A DNA stretch of 64,000 bases, from assembly GCF_002902965.1 (NCBI RefSeq), contig NZ_CP026106.1:1984001-2048000 (forward strand). Reading direction: 5' to 3'. Below the pieces are notes generated by a model. It saw only the letters and a list, made by a program, of their open reading frames with translations, ran no database searches and was not told the origin of the DNA. Both the position numbers and the translations under genes were made by a program. The stretch comes from Paraburkholderia hospita (GTDB lineage: Bacteria > Pseudomonadota > Gammaproteobacteria > Burkholderiales > Burkholderiaceae). Of the stretch, positions 37,710 to 46,662 are shown piece by piece; within the stretch, counting starts at the first letter, position 1; every line of letters starts with the position of its first letter.

Positions 37710-38813
37710 ATGCTCAAAAAAATGCTGACGGGATTGACGGGACTGGTGTGCTTGATGATCGCGTCGTTGGCCGTCGCGGCCGGGGTCAGCGCGCACTACA
37801 AGATCGTCACCGGACAGGAGCGCGGCACGTACATCCAGATCGGCGCCGATCTCGCGAAGTATGTCGCGCAGCCCGCGGGCATCGACCTCGAAGTGATGCC
37901 GTCGAAAGGCTCCGCGGAGAACGTGCAGCGTATGCGTTTCGAGCCGGGCGTGAAGCTTGCGCTCGTGCAATCGGATGTGTATCAGGCGTATATCGACATG
38001 GCCAATTCCGGCAATGCCGACGCGGGCACGACGATCCGCCCGCTGCGGCTCATCATGCCGCTCTACAACGAGGAGATCTATTTCGTCGTGCGCGACGACT
38101 CGTCGATGAAAACGATCAACGAGATCAAGGACAAGGTCATCAGCATCGGTCCAATCGGCAGCGGCACGGCGCAATCGTCGACCACGCTCTACCACCTGAT
38201 GTTCAATCAGCCGATTCCCGAGCAGAACGTCCAGAGTCTTTCCAACGAAGACGCGATTGCCGCGCTCGTCGTGAAGAAGATCGACGTGGCCGTGATCGTC
38301 GCGGGACAACCGGCCAAGCTCTTCACCGATATGAATCCCGATCTGCTCGCGCAGATCCGCATCTTGCGCGCCGATCCCAACGCGTCCGAAACCACGCGCG
38401 CCAGGGAAACGTATTTCCCGGCGACGATCCGCCAGAGCAGCTATCCGAACTGGCTGAAGGACGACGTGCCGACGCTCACCGTGAAAGCCTTTCTCGTCAC
38501 CTATGACTACGGCCTGCGCGACACGGTGAGCAACCTGAACCGCTTCGCCGATTCACTGTGCGAGAACTTCGACGTGTTGCAGGAAAAGGGCCATCCGAAG
38601 TGGAAGCAGGTAAAGCTCGAACTGCCGCCGCTCACGAAAGGCTGGCAATACTATCCGCCTATCGAGCGGCATTTGCGCTCGTGCATTGCGCGCCGGGCGT
38701 CGATGCCGGCGGGCGGCGCGACGGCGGCAGTGCAGCAGCAACCTGCCGCGCCGAAAGTGAACAAACGGCCGTGCTCCGATCAGGAGCGTCTGCTGCTGTT
38801 GTGCGGAAAGTGA
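37710..38813 (+). CDS. TAXI-family TRAP-type periplasmic solute-binding protein
   Basis: A 367-residue exported protein with a signal peptide (residues 1 to about 28, ending VAAGVSA) and the TAXI start HYKIVTGQERGTYIQIGADL, then NVQRMRFEPGVKLALVQSDV and a hinge-like IGPIGSGTAQSSTTLYHLM. TAXI proteins feed TRAP transporters, often glutamate-like or carboxylate substrates, but no TRAP permease gene is in the window. The C-terminus (about 320-367) adds a Pro/Gln-rich linker and a Cys-containing tail not usual for the family. AAGGTAGG precedes the ATG. A strong terminator follows. Confidence 0.87.
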   Translation: MLKKMLTGLTGLVCLMIASLAVAAGVSAHYKIVTGQERGTYIQIGADLAKYVAQPAGIDLEVMPSKGSAENVQRMRFEPGVKLALVQSDVYQAYIDMANSGNADAGTTIRPLRLIMPLYNEEIYFVVRDDSSMKTINEIKDKVISIGPIGSGTAQSSTTLYHLMFNQPIPEQNVQSLSNEDAIAALVVKKIDVAVIVAGQPAKLFTDMNPDLLAQIRILRADPNASETTRARETYFPATIRQSSYPNWLKDDVPTLTVKAFLVTYDYGLRDTVSNLNRFADSLCENFDVLQEKGHPKWKQVKLELPPLTKGWQYYPPIERHLRSCIARRASMPAGGATAAVQQQPAAPKVNKRPCSDQERLLLLCGK

Positions 38814-38839
38814 AATCGCGTTGATGCGACGAGCACAAA

Positions 38840-38874
38840 AAAACGCCACCGCGCATAGCACGCAGTGGCGTTTT
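38840..38874. terminator. Bidirectional rho-independent terminator
   Basis: AAAACGCCAC (38840-38849) pairs with GTGGCGTTTT (38865-38874), flanked by an A-run on the left and a T-run on the right, so it works for the TAXI gene on plus and the efflux operon on minus. Confidence 0.9.
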
Positions 38875-38896
38875 TTCTTTTCGTCCTCTCGCACGA

Positions 38897-40420
38897 CTAC
38901 TGAGCAGACGCGGTACCTTCCCAGCCAAGCCCCAGACTCTTCTGCAACGCGACGTAGTCCTTGATCAGTTGCGCGTCGCTTTGCACGCGATTCTGCTCGG
39001 CTGTATAGCGCGTGCGTTCCGTGTCGATCCAGTCGAGCGCCGTCGCCGTGCCCGCACGATAGCGCTGCTCGGTCAAGGTCGCTGCGCGCGTCGCGGACCC
39101 TTCGACCGTGCGCAGGCTGACCACGTTCTCGCGCTCATGCCCGTAACGCGACAGCGCGACATCGGCATCGCGCAGCGCGCCGAGCACGGTGCTTTCGTAC
39201 TTCGCCTGCGCTTCGTCGAACGACGCACGCGCCTGATCGACTTTCGCTTTCGTGCGGCCGAAGTCGAAAGCGTTCCATTGCAGATACGGTACCCCGAGCC
39301 ACGTGAGGTTGTCCTTGCGCACCAGATGGCCCGGGTCCGCGGCGCTGAAGCTCAGGCTACCGAACAGCGTGACTTTCGGAAACCAGTCCGCTTCGCGTTC
39401 GCCGATCTGCGCGCTCTGTGACGCGAGCCGCCGCTCGGCCGCGCGCACATCGGGACGCCGCCGCAGCAATTGCGCCGGGTCGCCGACGGCAACCGTCTGC
39501 GGCAACGCGGGCAGCGGCGCGGGTTGATTCAGCATGTCATCGAGCGCGCCCGGCTCGCGGCCCGTCAGAAGCGCGAGTTCGTCGAGCGATTCGGCGATCT
39601 GCGCATCGAGGGGAATGAGCGCGTTGCGCGTGTTCTCGACTTGCGTGCGCACGCGTTCGACGTCCACTTGCGATGACACGCCGCGCTCGCGCCGCTGCTC
39701 GGTCAGCGACAGCACGTGCTCTTCGAGCTCCGCCGATTTGCGCACGATCGCGATGCGCTGCTGCTGATCGCGCAAGCCGACATACGCGCTGCCGATTTCC
39801 GCGGCGAGTTGCACGTGCGTATCGGCGAGGTCGGCTTCGGACGCGCCCGCTTCCGCCGACGCCGCTTCGACCGCGCGACGCGTGCCGCCGAACAGATCGA
39901 GTTCCCAGCTGGCGTCGAAGCCCGCCAGATACAGCGAGATGGGTCCGCGCCCGCCCGACGAACCGGAACTGCCACCGCTCAGCGACGACAGATCGGGCTC
40001 GCGCGTACGCAGATACGCCGCGCTCGCGCCGACTTTCGGCAACGCGTTGCGTTGCTGCTGCGTCAGCCCGGCGCGCGCCTGGCGTACGCGCGCCTGCGCC
40101 GCGCGCAGGTCCGGGCTGTTGCCGATCCCCGCTTCGATCAGCGCGGTCAATTGCTGATCGTTAAGCGCGACCCACCACGCGGCGACGCCCGGCGCAGTCG
40201 CAACGACGCCGTCGGGCGCACGCTTGAAGCTGCTGGCGTTGGTTGTGGTGGGCGCGCCCTTGTAGTCGGGGCCGACCGTGCAGCCCGCGAGCAGCAACGT
40301 CAGTGCAGCCGCGACGGGCGAAAACATCGACGCGAGATGCGAAACGCGACGCGACACGAAACGGGAATCGGAGCGCGCGGCAGCAGCGCCGCGCTGAGCG
40401 GCAAAATCAAATGACTTCAT
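38897..40420 (-). CDS. Outer membrane efflux lipoprotein (NodT/OprM type)
   Basis: A 507-residue outer-membrane channel subunit with a lipoprotein signal whose lipobox is LLAGC (about residue 46) after an unusually long n-region from the ATG at 40420; an internal start at 40327 is possible. It contains two OEP repeats (ALIEAGIGNSPDLRAAQARV and later ASFDEAQAKYESTVLGALRD), and VDVERVRTQVENTRNALIPL is part of a periplasmic helix. With the upstream EmrB and EmrA homologues it completes a tripartite pump through the envelope. Last gene of the operon, 8 bases after the emrB-like stop. Confidence 0.93.
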   Translation of the reverse strand: MKSFDFAAQRGAAAARSDSRFVSRRVSHLASMFSPVAAALTLLLAGCTVGPDYKGAPTTTNASSFKRAPDGVVATAPGVAAWWVALNDQQLTALIEAGIGNSPDLRAAQARVRQARAGLTQQQRNALPKVGASAAYLRTREPDLSSLSGGSSGSSGGRGPISLYLAGFDASWELDLFGGTRRAVEAASAEAGASEADLADTHVQLAAEIGSAYVGLRDQQQRIAIVRKSAELEEHVLSLTEQRRERGVSSQVDVERVRTQVENTRNALIPLDAQIAESLDELALLTGREPGALDDMLNQPAPLPALPQTVAVGDPAQLLRRRPDVRAAERRLASQSAQIGEREADWFPKVTLFGSLSFSAADPGHLVRKDNLTWLGVPYLQWNAFDFGRTKAKVDQARASFDEAQAKYESTVLGALRDADVALSRYGHERENVVSLRTVEGSATRAATLTEQRYRAGTATALDWIDTERTRYTAEQNRVQSDAQLIKDYVALQKSLGLGWEGTASAQ

Positions 40421-40428
40421 CACAGGTT

Positions 40429-41997
40429 TCAATGTCCGGCCGACGGCGTGCCCGGTGCCGGCTTCTTGAGAAGAAAAGCGAGAGGAATGCACAGCAGCAG
40501 CGCGACGGCGAGCACGTAGAACGTCTCTGAAAACGTGATCACGCTCGCCTGCAACTGCATCTGCGCCGCGAGCTGGCCGAGCGCCTGCATCTTCGCGTAG
40601 GCCATGTCGCCGTGCTGCGCGAAAAAGCCCGCTGCGCTCTGCGTGACGTGCTCCTGACCGATGAGCGAATTCGCCGTCACCGACTCGCGGATCATGTCGT
40701 CGTGAAACGTGTTGCGCCGGTCGATGAACGTGCCGAGCAGTGCGAGCCCGACCGAGCCGCCCAGGTTGCGCGCCATGTTGTAGAGACCCGCGGCATCGCC
40801 CGCCTGTTCGCGCGGCACGGCCGCCATCGATGCCTGGTTCAGCGGCATCATCGCGAGCACCTGGCCGACGCCGCGCAGCAGTTGCGACCACGTGAAGTCG
40901 TCGCCCGCGCTTTGCGCCGTCAGCGAAATGTCGAGCATGCAACTGCCCGCGAAACACGCAAGGCCCGCCATCACGAGCAGACGCGTATCGACGCGTCCCA
41001 TCAGGCGCGGCAGCACGGGCATCATCAGAAACGCGGGCAGACCCGACATCAGCATCACCGCGCCCGACTGTTGCGCGTTGTAACCCGCTACGCCGGAGAG
41101 AAACTGCGGCAGCAGATACGACACGCAGTACAGCCCCGCGCCGACCGTGAAGACGATGAAGATCACACTCGCATAGCGCGCGTTGGTCAGCAGCTTCAGA
41201 CGCACGATCGGCTGCTTCGAGACGAACTGCGCCGCGAGCAGCAACACAATGCCAGCAGCCGCGACCACGCTCAACCACACGATCATCGGCGATTCGAACC
41301 AGCGCTCGCGCTGCCCTTCTTCGAGCACCACGGTCAGCGAACTCAAACCCGCCGCCATCCCGATGATACCGAGCCAGTCCGCGCGCACGAACTGCTGCCA
41401 GTTGGTGCGCGCGTTATCCAGCCCGGCGACGAGCAGCACGACGAGCGCAACGCCCACGGGCAGGTTGAGAAAGAAACACCAGCTCCAGTCGATGTTCTCC
41501 GCAAGCCAGCCGCCGACCACAGGCCCGAGCAACGGCCCGAGCAGCACGATCAGTCCGAACATCGTCATGCCGATCGGCATCTGATGACGCGGCAGCCGCG
41601 TCGCGACAATGGTCTGCGCGGTCGGAATCATCGCGCCGCCGGCGAACCCCTGGCCGATCCGCCCGACGATCATTTGCGGCAGGCTGTGCGACATCCCGCA
41701 GAGAATCGAAAACAGCGTAAAGAGCGTCGCGTTGCCGAGCAGGAAATTGCGCAGCCCGAATACGCGCGTAAGCCACGCGGCGAGCGGAATCATCACGATC
41801 TCGGACATCAGATAGCCCGTCGATATCCACGTGCCCTCAGTGCCCGTCGCGCCGATCTGCCCTTGAATCTGCGGCAAGGCGGAGTTCGTGATCGAGATGT
41901 CGAGCGTCGCCATCAGCGCGCCGAGCGCGCCCGCGGCCACGGCTATCCAGTCGGCGGCCGTGGCGTTGGCTGGTTTCGCGGCAGTGTGCTCAGCCAC
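40429..41997 (-). CDS. DHA2-family MFS efflux transporter (EmrB-like)
   Basis: A 522-residue 14-helix exporter with motif D1 LGALMATLDISITNSALPQI and motif C-like VLLGPLLGPVVGGWLAE. The start is a GTG at 41997 inside the end of the emrA-like gene (8-base overlap). It is the inner-membrane pump of an EmrAB-OMF complex, driven by the proton gradient. Substrates are probably hydrophobic drugs or aromatic compounds. Confidence 0.93.
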   Translation of the reverse strand: MAEHTAAKPANATAADWIAVAAGALGALMATLDISITNSALPQIQGQIGATGTEGTWISTGYLMSEIVMIPLAAWLTRVFGLRNFLLGNATLFTLFSILCGMSHSLPQMIVGRIGQGFAGGAMIPTAQTIVATRLPRHQMPIGMTMFGLIVLLGPLLGPVVGGWLAENIDWSWCFFLNLPVGVALVVLLVAGLDNARTNWQQFVRADWLGIIGMAAGLSSLTVVLEEGQRERWFESPMIVWLSVVAAAGIVLLLAAQFVSKQPIVRLKLLTNARYASVIFIVFTVGAGLYCVSYLLPQFLSGVAGYNAQQSGAVMLMSGLPAFLMMPVLPRLMGRVDTRLLVMAGLACFAGSCMLDISLTAQSAGDDFTWSQLLRGVGQVLAMMPLNQASMAAVPREQAGDAAGLYNMARNLGGSVGLALLGTFIDRRNTFHDDMIRESVTANSLIGQEHVTQSAAGFFAQHGDMAYAKMQALGQLAAQMQLQASVITFSETFYVLAVALLLCIPLAFLLKKPAPGTPSAGH

Positions 41998-43114
41998 GGC
42001 CGTTCTCGCGTTCGATGCGCGCTTCGTTGTCGCGCGCGCCGCGCGTGTCCACGTCGACGTTCACCGACAGACCCGGCAGCAGCACCTTGCGCGTTTCCTG
42101 CCCGACGTCGAGCCGGATGCGCACGGGCACGCGCTGCACGATCTTCGTGAAGTTGCCCGTCGCGTTCTGCGCGGGCAGCAATGCGAACTGCGAACCCGTG
42201 CCCGGCGAGAAGCTGTCGATCTTGCCGTGCAGCTTCGTACCCGGCAACGCATCGACGCGCAGCGTCACGGGCTGCCCGACGCGCATCATGCCGATCTGCG
42301 TTTCCTTGAAGTTCGCGACGAGATACACATTCTGCACGGGCACGATCGTCATGAAGCGCGAGCCCGGCTGCGCGTACTGACCGACGCGCACGCTGCGGTC
42401 ACCGACGCGTCCGTCGATGGGACTCTTGAGCACCGTGTCCTGCGTGTCGAGTTGCGCCTGGCGCGCGCTTGCCTCGGCGGCGGTCAGTTGCGCGCGCGCC
42501 TGTTCGATCGCGGCGTGCGTGGTCGCGATCTGGCGTTCGGCGCTTTGCAGCGCGGCGGCATCCGCGGCGCGCGTGGCGCTCGCCTGACGCTGCGTGTTGC
42601 GCAACTCGGCGACGCGCTCGCCCGTCTCGGCGCCCGTCGCGGCGAGCGGCTCATAGCGCTTGACCTGATCGGCGGCGTGGGCCTCGTTCGCGCTCGCGCC
42701 GTCGAGTTGCGCGCGGGCTTGCGCGATGGCCGCCTGCTGCTGCGAGAGTTCCGCTTCGCCACGCAGGATGTCGGCGCGGCGCGCGGCGATGGTCGCGTTC
42801 GCCTGTTCGAGCACCGCGTCGTACTGGCGGCTGTCGAGTCGCACGAGCGGCTGGCCGCGTTTGACAGTCTGGTTGTCGCCGACCAGCACGTCGGCCACGT
42901 AGCCCGACACCTTCGGCGCGACGGTCATGCCGTCGGCTTGCAGATACGCGTCGTCAGTGCTTTCGATGAAGCGCCCCACCGTCCACCAGTGCGCGCCCCA
43001 CGCCATCGCGCCAAGCACGGCGACGCCGCCGATGATGAGAAATACGCCCTTCTTTCTGGACCGTTGCGCGCTCGTGGCGCGCACCGATTCTTCGACGGGC
43101 AAAGTGGCTGACAT
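41990..43114 (-). CDS. HlyD-family membrane fusion protein (EmrA-like)
   Basis: A 374-residue periplasmic adaptor with one N-terminal membrane helix (about 23-44), a lipoyl half-motif ADGMTVAPKVSGYVADVLVG, a long helical hairpin of alternating Ala/Gln/Glu (about 100-210), the second lipoyl part and a beta-barrel (QYAQPGSRFMTIVPV). It links EmrB to the outer-membrane channel. It is the first gene of the operon, with a candidate TetR operator immediately upstream. Confidence 0.94.
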   Translation of the reverse strand: MSATLPVEESVRATSAQRSRKKGVFLIIGGVAVLGAMAWGAHWWTVGRFIESTDDAYLQADGMTVAPKVSGYVADVLVGDNQTVKRGQPLVRLDSRQYDAVLEQANATIAARRADILRGEAELSQQQAAIAQARAQLDGASANEAHAADQVKRYEPLAATGAETGERVAELRNTQRQASATRAADAAALQSAERQIATTHAAIEQARAQLTAAEASARQAQLDTQDTVLKSPIDGRVGDRSVRVGQYAQPGSRFMTIVPVQNVYLVANFKETQIGMMRVGQPVTLRVDALPGTKLHGKIDSFSPGTGSQFALLPAQNATGNFTKIVQRVPVRIRLDVGQETRKVLLPGLSVNVDVDTRGARDNEARIERENGRG

Positions 43115-43132
43115 GTTGACCTCAGATAAATT

Positions 43133-43148
43133 TATACCGATCGTTATA
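43133..43148. promoter_or_regulatory. Candidate TetR/CerR-type operator
   Basis: TATACCGATCGTTATA is a 16-base near-palindrome (two mismatched positions, centre CGATCG) 19 bases upstream of the emrA-like start and about 145 bases upstream of the divergent regulator, in an A+T-rich patch that probably contains the promoter. Confidence 0.5.
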
Positions 43149-43292
43149 ATTATTCCAGTTGATACAATTTAGTCAACAGTATTGTTTTTACGATCCTTAC
43201 CTTTTACCTTTCCGCTCATCACCTACTCATTTCCTGTCGACTGGGGTTGGCCCTTTAGCGCCTACCCCAGTCCCATGCAAAGCTAAAGCAAC

Positions 43293-44027
43293 GTGACGAC
43301 ACGCACACCGAGACACCGCCCCGCAGCGGAAGGCGGCTATCAGCGCGGCGAAGAGACCCGCGCGAAGATCATCGAAGCGGCGCTGAGCCTGTTCGGCGAA
43401 CGCGGCTTCGAAGGCGCATCCACGCGCGACATCGCCGAGCATGCGGGCGTCAACGCGCCCGCGCTCGTGTATTACTTCGACAACAAGGAAGGCGTCTATC
43501 AGGCCTGCGTCGAATACATCATGGCGAACGTGGCGGACTACTTCGCGGATGCCGTCGAGGCCGCGCAGGCCGTGCTCGACGCGAACCCTTCCGACGACGC
43601 ACTGATCGACGCGTTTCGCGCGATTCAGGCGCGCGTCGCCAGTTATCTGTTCACGACGGAGACGCCTGCCACCTGGCGCCTGTTCATGGCGCGCGAGCAG
43701 GCGGGACTCGGCCCGGCGTTCGCCGCCGAACGCCTGAACGAGCGCATGCGCAAGCCGCTTCTGAGCGTGAGCTCGGAAATCGTCGGGCGCCTGCTGGGAA
43801 GGCCTGCTGGAGATCCCGAAACGGTGATCCGGCTGCTGGCGATCAACGGACAGCTCGTGTCCTTTCATCTGACACGCTGCACGGCATTGGCGGCATTGCA
43901 GTGGAAGTCGATCGATGGTGAACGGCTGAAGCAGCTCTGCGCGATCATCGATGAGCAGAGCGTCGTGCTGCTGCGCGCGATGATCGAATGGCGCGAGGCG
44001 AACAGCAAGCGGCGCAAGAAGAAGTAA
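43293..44027 (+). CDS. TetR-family regulator with CerR-type C-terminal domain
   Basis: A 244-residue regulator: TetR helix-turn-helix (IIEAALSLFGERGFEGASTR, then EHAGVNAPALVYYFDNKEGV) and a CerR/DUF1956-like ligand domain (LFMAREQAGLGPAFAAERLN). The start is a GTG at 43293. It is divergent from the EmrAB-OMF operon and is likely its repressor. The Lys/Arg-rich C-terminus (SKRRKKK) is notable. Confidence 0.9.
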   Translation: MTTRTPRHRPAAEGGYQRGEETRAKIIEAALSLFGERGFEGASTRDIAEHAGVNAPALVYYFDNKEGVYQACVEYIMANVADYFADAVEAAQAVLDANPSDDALIDAFRAIQARVASYLFTTETPATWRLFMAREQAGLGPAFAAERLNERMRKPLLSVSSEIVGRLLGRPAGDPETVIRLLAINGQLVSFHLTRCTALAALQWKSIDGERLKQLCAIIDEQSVVLLRAMIEWREANSKRRKKK

Positions 44028-44308
44028 GGCGACGTGGCTCGCCTGCGAATGCCTTAACGCTCCTTACAAAGTCAGACAAAGCGTGACGGGCGTCGGCGCG
44101 CAGCGAAAACGCGGAACCCTATGCGTGGCGGGCCTTCACGCGACCTTCCACTGCATGTCGAGCACGCCGCGGCTCGAAAACTTCTGTTGATTCTGTAACG
44201 AGGCTGTTAAACGCGATTGGCCCAGGATGGGTAAGGTGCGGCTTCGCACTGCGCCGCGCATGCTCGCAGCGGTGCAGCGACACGCACAACTCATTGAAGG
44301 AGCAATCG

Positions 44309-44506
44309 ATGCGCAAGCTCGCGATTCTGGCCGTCATGGCCGCATTGACCGTCACGTTGTCCGGATGCTGGTGGGGACCGGGGCCTGGCTGGGGCGGCGG
44401 GCCGGGCCACGGTGGTGGGCCCGGCGGCGGTGGTCCTGGCGGCGGACCGGGAGGCGATGGACCGCATGGCGCGGTCGTCGTGCCGCATGCAACGGCACGC
44501 GCCTGA
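44309..44506 (+). CDS. Small Gly/Pro-rich lipoprotein
   Basis: A 65-residue predicted lipoprotein. The signal MRKLAILAVMAALTVTLSGC ends in the lipobox LSGC; the mature part is almost wholly Gly, Pro and Trp near the start, then GDGPHGAVVVPHATARA. GAAGGAG precedes the ATG well. Proteins like this are common in Burkholderiaceae and have no known function. It stands alone, between the regulator and the convergent thioesterase. Confidence 0.7.
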   Translation: MRKLAILAVMAALTVTLSGCWWGPGPGWGGGPGHGGGPGGGGPGGGPGGDGPHGAVVVPHATARA

Positions 44507-44553
44507 CCTTGGCTTGGCGCGACGCGCACCTCAGCGAGCGCGTCGCGTGCCGT

Positions 44554-45108
44554 TCAACCCCGCGCGGACATCTCGCGCGGTGCGGCGGGCGGCGTCATCC
44601 CGCCTTCCGCCGCGCTCCACTGCACGATCCAATCGGGCAACGCGGGCGACGCCTGCGTGACGCCCGCCAGCCCGAGCAGCTCGCCCGTCGGCACGGTGCC
44701 GCCGCTGCGCTTCAGAAAGCGTGTGCGCACGACGCCCAGCGCAACCTGCACGCCATCGCGGATAAACGCCTGCTCGAGGAACACATGCCGCTCGTCCCAG
44801 CCGATCACCCGCGTCGCCACGTCGTAGCGGTCCCATAGCTCCAATGAGCGATGAAAGCGCATCGTCTCCAGCGTGACGACGGGATACCAGCCCTGCTTTT
44901 TGATCTGCGGCCATACGCGCGAGCGGATCATCAGGTCGACGCGCGCCAGATCGAGGATCGTGAAGTAGCGGCCGTTCGTCATATGGCGCAGCACGTCGAG
45001 ATCGTTGGGCCACACGCGAAACGGCGTGACGCAGGTATCGAGCACGTGCAGATGTCCGCGACGCGGACTCAACATGAAAGTGAGGAACAGACGTAACAGC
45101 AGGTTCAT
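44554..45108 (-). CDS. Thioesterase-family (hotdog, THEM6-like) protein
   Basis: A 184-residue hotdog-fold protein. The segment VWPNDLDVLRHMTNGRYFTI is the 4HBT-type active-site region with the Asp/His/Asn pattern, and RFHRSLELWDRYDVATRVIG is the central strand. It has a short hydrophobic N-terminus (LLLRLFLTFML) as in the THEM6 group. It would hydrolyse acyl-CoA or acyl-ACP thioesters. No operon partner is evident. Confidence 0.83.
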   Translation of the reverse strand: MNLLLRLFLTFMLSPRRGHLHVLDTCVTPFRVWPNDLDVLRHMTNGRYFTILDLARVDLMIRSRVWPQIKKQGWYPVVTLETMRFHRSLELWDRYDVATRVIGWDERHVFLEQAFIRDGVQVALGVVRTRFLKRSGGTVPTGELLGLAGVTQASPALPDWIVQWSAAEGGMTPPAAPREMSARG

Positions 45109-45239
45109 GACAAAGCTCGCAGAGGCGAGGCTAACGTTGCAAAAGCACGCATGTTAATCGACAGTTCGGTACGCGGGCGGCCCGTGGTATAGAGGGCTTC
45201 TTCACATGCCGCTTGTCGATGCGTCTTTTGCGACGCGCC

Positions 45240-46343
45240 TCACGTCGCAGTCGATGGCTGCGCGGCCGCCAGATGCTGCGTATGCATGTCGCTCAGCCGG
45301 CACAGCAGAATGCCGTAACCCGTCAGATGGCCCAGATAGACGCTCGTGAATACGCCGGGCGCGGGCAAGGTATCGACGATGTCGCGCAATGCATCCATCT
45401 GCAAGGGCTTCGCTTCGAGCGCCGCGCGTTCGACACGCAGATCGGCCACCAGCGCGAGCTTGCCGTGCGCGTCGAGCAGTCTGGCGAGCCCGGCGAGAAA
45501 CGCTTCGCGCCAGCGGGGATCGAGCGCTGTGAACTGCTCGTGAAACGTATCGAGCGTCTCCAGGAAGTTGACGAGCGAGTCGAACAGTTCGTGATAACAC
45601 CAGAACAGCGGCAGCCGGTCGCGATTGCGCTGCAGATGAGGCGACATCCACGCCTGCTCCAGATCGAGCTTGAGCAGGCCGTGCGATTCTTTCAGGTCGG
45701 TGCTCGACTTGCGCAACTGGCCGATGATCGTTTTCAGTTGCGCCGAATCGTGCTGGCCCGACGCGAGTTGGCCGAGCGCTTGCAACGCCTGTTCGTTGCC
45801 ATCGTTGACGAGACGATTCGCCCAGAAGCCGTGATCGGGCGGAAAGACGATCTGCTGGATGATGAAGCCGAGCAGCATGCCCAGCACGACGCCGATCAGG
45901 CGCTGTTCGAGCAGCGGAATATGTTCGCCCGTGTAGAGCACGAGCGTCATCGGAATCGTGATGCTCGTCATCTGGAACAGCGACGGCCTCAGGCGCACGA
46001 TCGCGAAGATCACGAGCGGCAGCAGCAGCGTGCCGAGCAACAGATGCGGCGCCGTGAGCCAGATCACGAGCGTGGCGATCGGCATCGCGACGACGTTCGA
46101 CATCACACGTCGATAGAAGTAGCCGCGCGCGGCGGAGATCGAGCTGCCGAGCGCGAGCGTGAGCATCGTCGAACTGGCGAGCGCGACGGCCGCTTCAGGA
46201 TAACCGAGGCTGTAGGGAATCCAGAAGCCGATCCACAGCCCGAGCGCGAGCTTCACGTACTTGGCGTTTTCCGAAAGCGAGAAGCGCGCGAGCGCGCGGT
46301 GAAACGGCGTCAGCGGCTTGTGGGCGTACGAAGCGGTCGACAT
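45240..46343 (-). CDS. FUSC-family (aromatic acid exporter-like) membrane protein
   Basis: A 367-residue membrane protein with four to six helices in the first half (about 28-165: LALGLWIGFWIPYSLGY and later RLIGVVLGMLLGFIIQQIVF) and a helical cytoplasmic second half, the half-size FUSC/YccS arrangement found in AaeB-related exporters. It carries the FUSC-type PPDHGFWANRL after the last helix. ATG at 46343 with AGGAGC. No fusion-protein partner is adjacent. The substrate is unknown. Confidence 0.78.
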   Translation of the reverse strand: MSTASYAHKPLTPFHRALARFSLSENAKYVKLALGLWIGFWIPYSLGYPEAAVALASSTMLTLALGSSISAARGYFYRRVMSNVVAMPIATLVIWLTAPHLLLGTLLLPLVIFAIVRLRPSLFQMTSITIPMTLVLYTGEHIPLLEQRLIGVVLGMLLGFIIQQIVFPPDHGFWANRLVNDGNEQALQALGQLASGQHDSAQLKTIIGQLRKSSTDLKESHGLLKLDLEQAWMSPHLQRNRDRLPLFWCYHELFDSLVNFLETLDTFHEQFTALDPRWREAFLAGLARLLDAHGKLALVADLRVERAALEAKPLQMDALRDIVDTLPAPGVFTSVYLGHLTGYGILLCRLSDMHTQHLAAAQPSTAT

Positions 46344-46446
46344 GGTTGCTCCTGCAAGCGGGAAGGCACTCTATGTGTGGCATCGGCATGGCTGGTTCGA
46401 ATTGTACCGGCGCCTCGATGAACGCTGACGCGCGACAGCCGTTGCT

Positions 46447-46554
46447 CCTGGATTTACTCACCATCCTGGATTTACTCACCATCCTGGATTTACTCACCAT
46501 CCTGGATTTACTCACCATCCTGGATTTACTCACCATCCTGGATCGGCTCACCGT
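46447..46554. repeat. 18-base tandem repeat (minisatellite), 5 perfect plus 1 degenerate copies
   Basis: The unit CCTGGATTTACTCACCAT repeats perfectly at 46447, 46465, 46483, 46501 and 46519, with a sixth divergent copy at 46537-46554. It lies in the 319-base gap between the divergent FUSC and acetyltransferase genes. A frame across it gives LLTILD repeats but lacks gene-like flanks. Confidence 0.95.
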
Positions 46555-46662
46555 CATCGGCTCCCCTGGCGCATACCGCCGCCATTTTTGACCCGCTTCA
46601 TTTCCTCGCACGCCACAGGCATAGTGAGAGCTTTCCAGCCTCGACACAGTAAGCCCGACACA

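Noticed and set aside
40612..42150. A 512-residue plus-strand open frame
   Set aside because: Antisense to the emrB-like gene; Arg/His-rich, no family features.
46346..46591. An 81-residue open frame with LLTILD repeats
   Set aside because: It exists only because the 18-base repeat is a multiple of three; flanking residues are not gene-like and it has no good ribosome-binding site. Kept as a repeat, not a gene.
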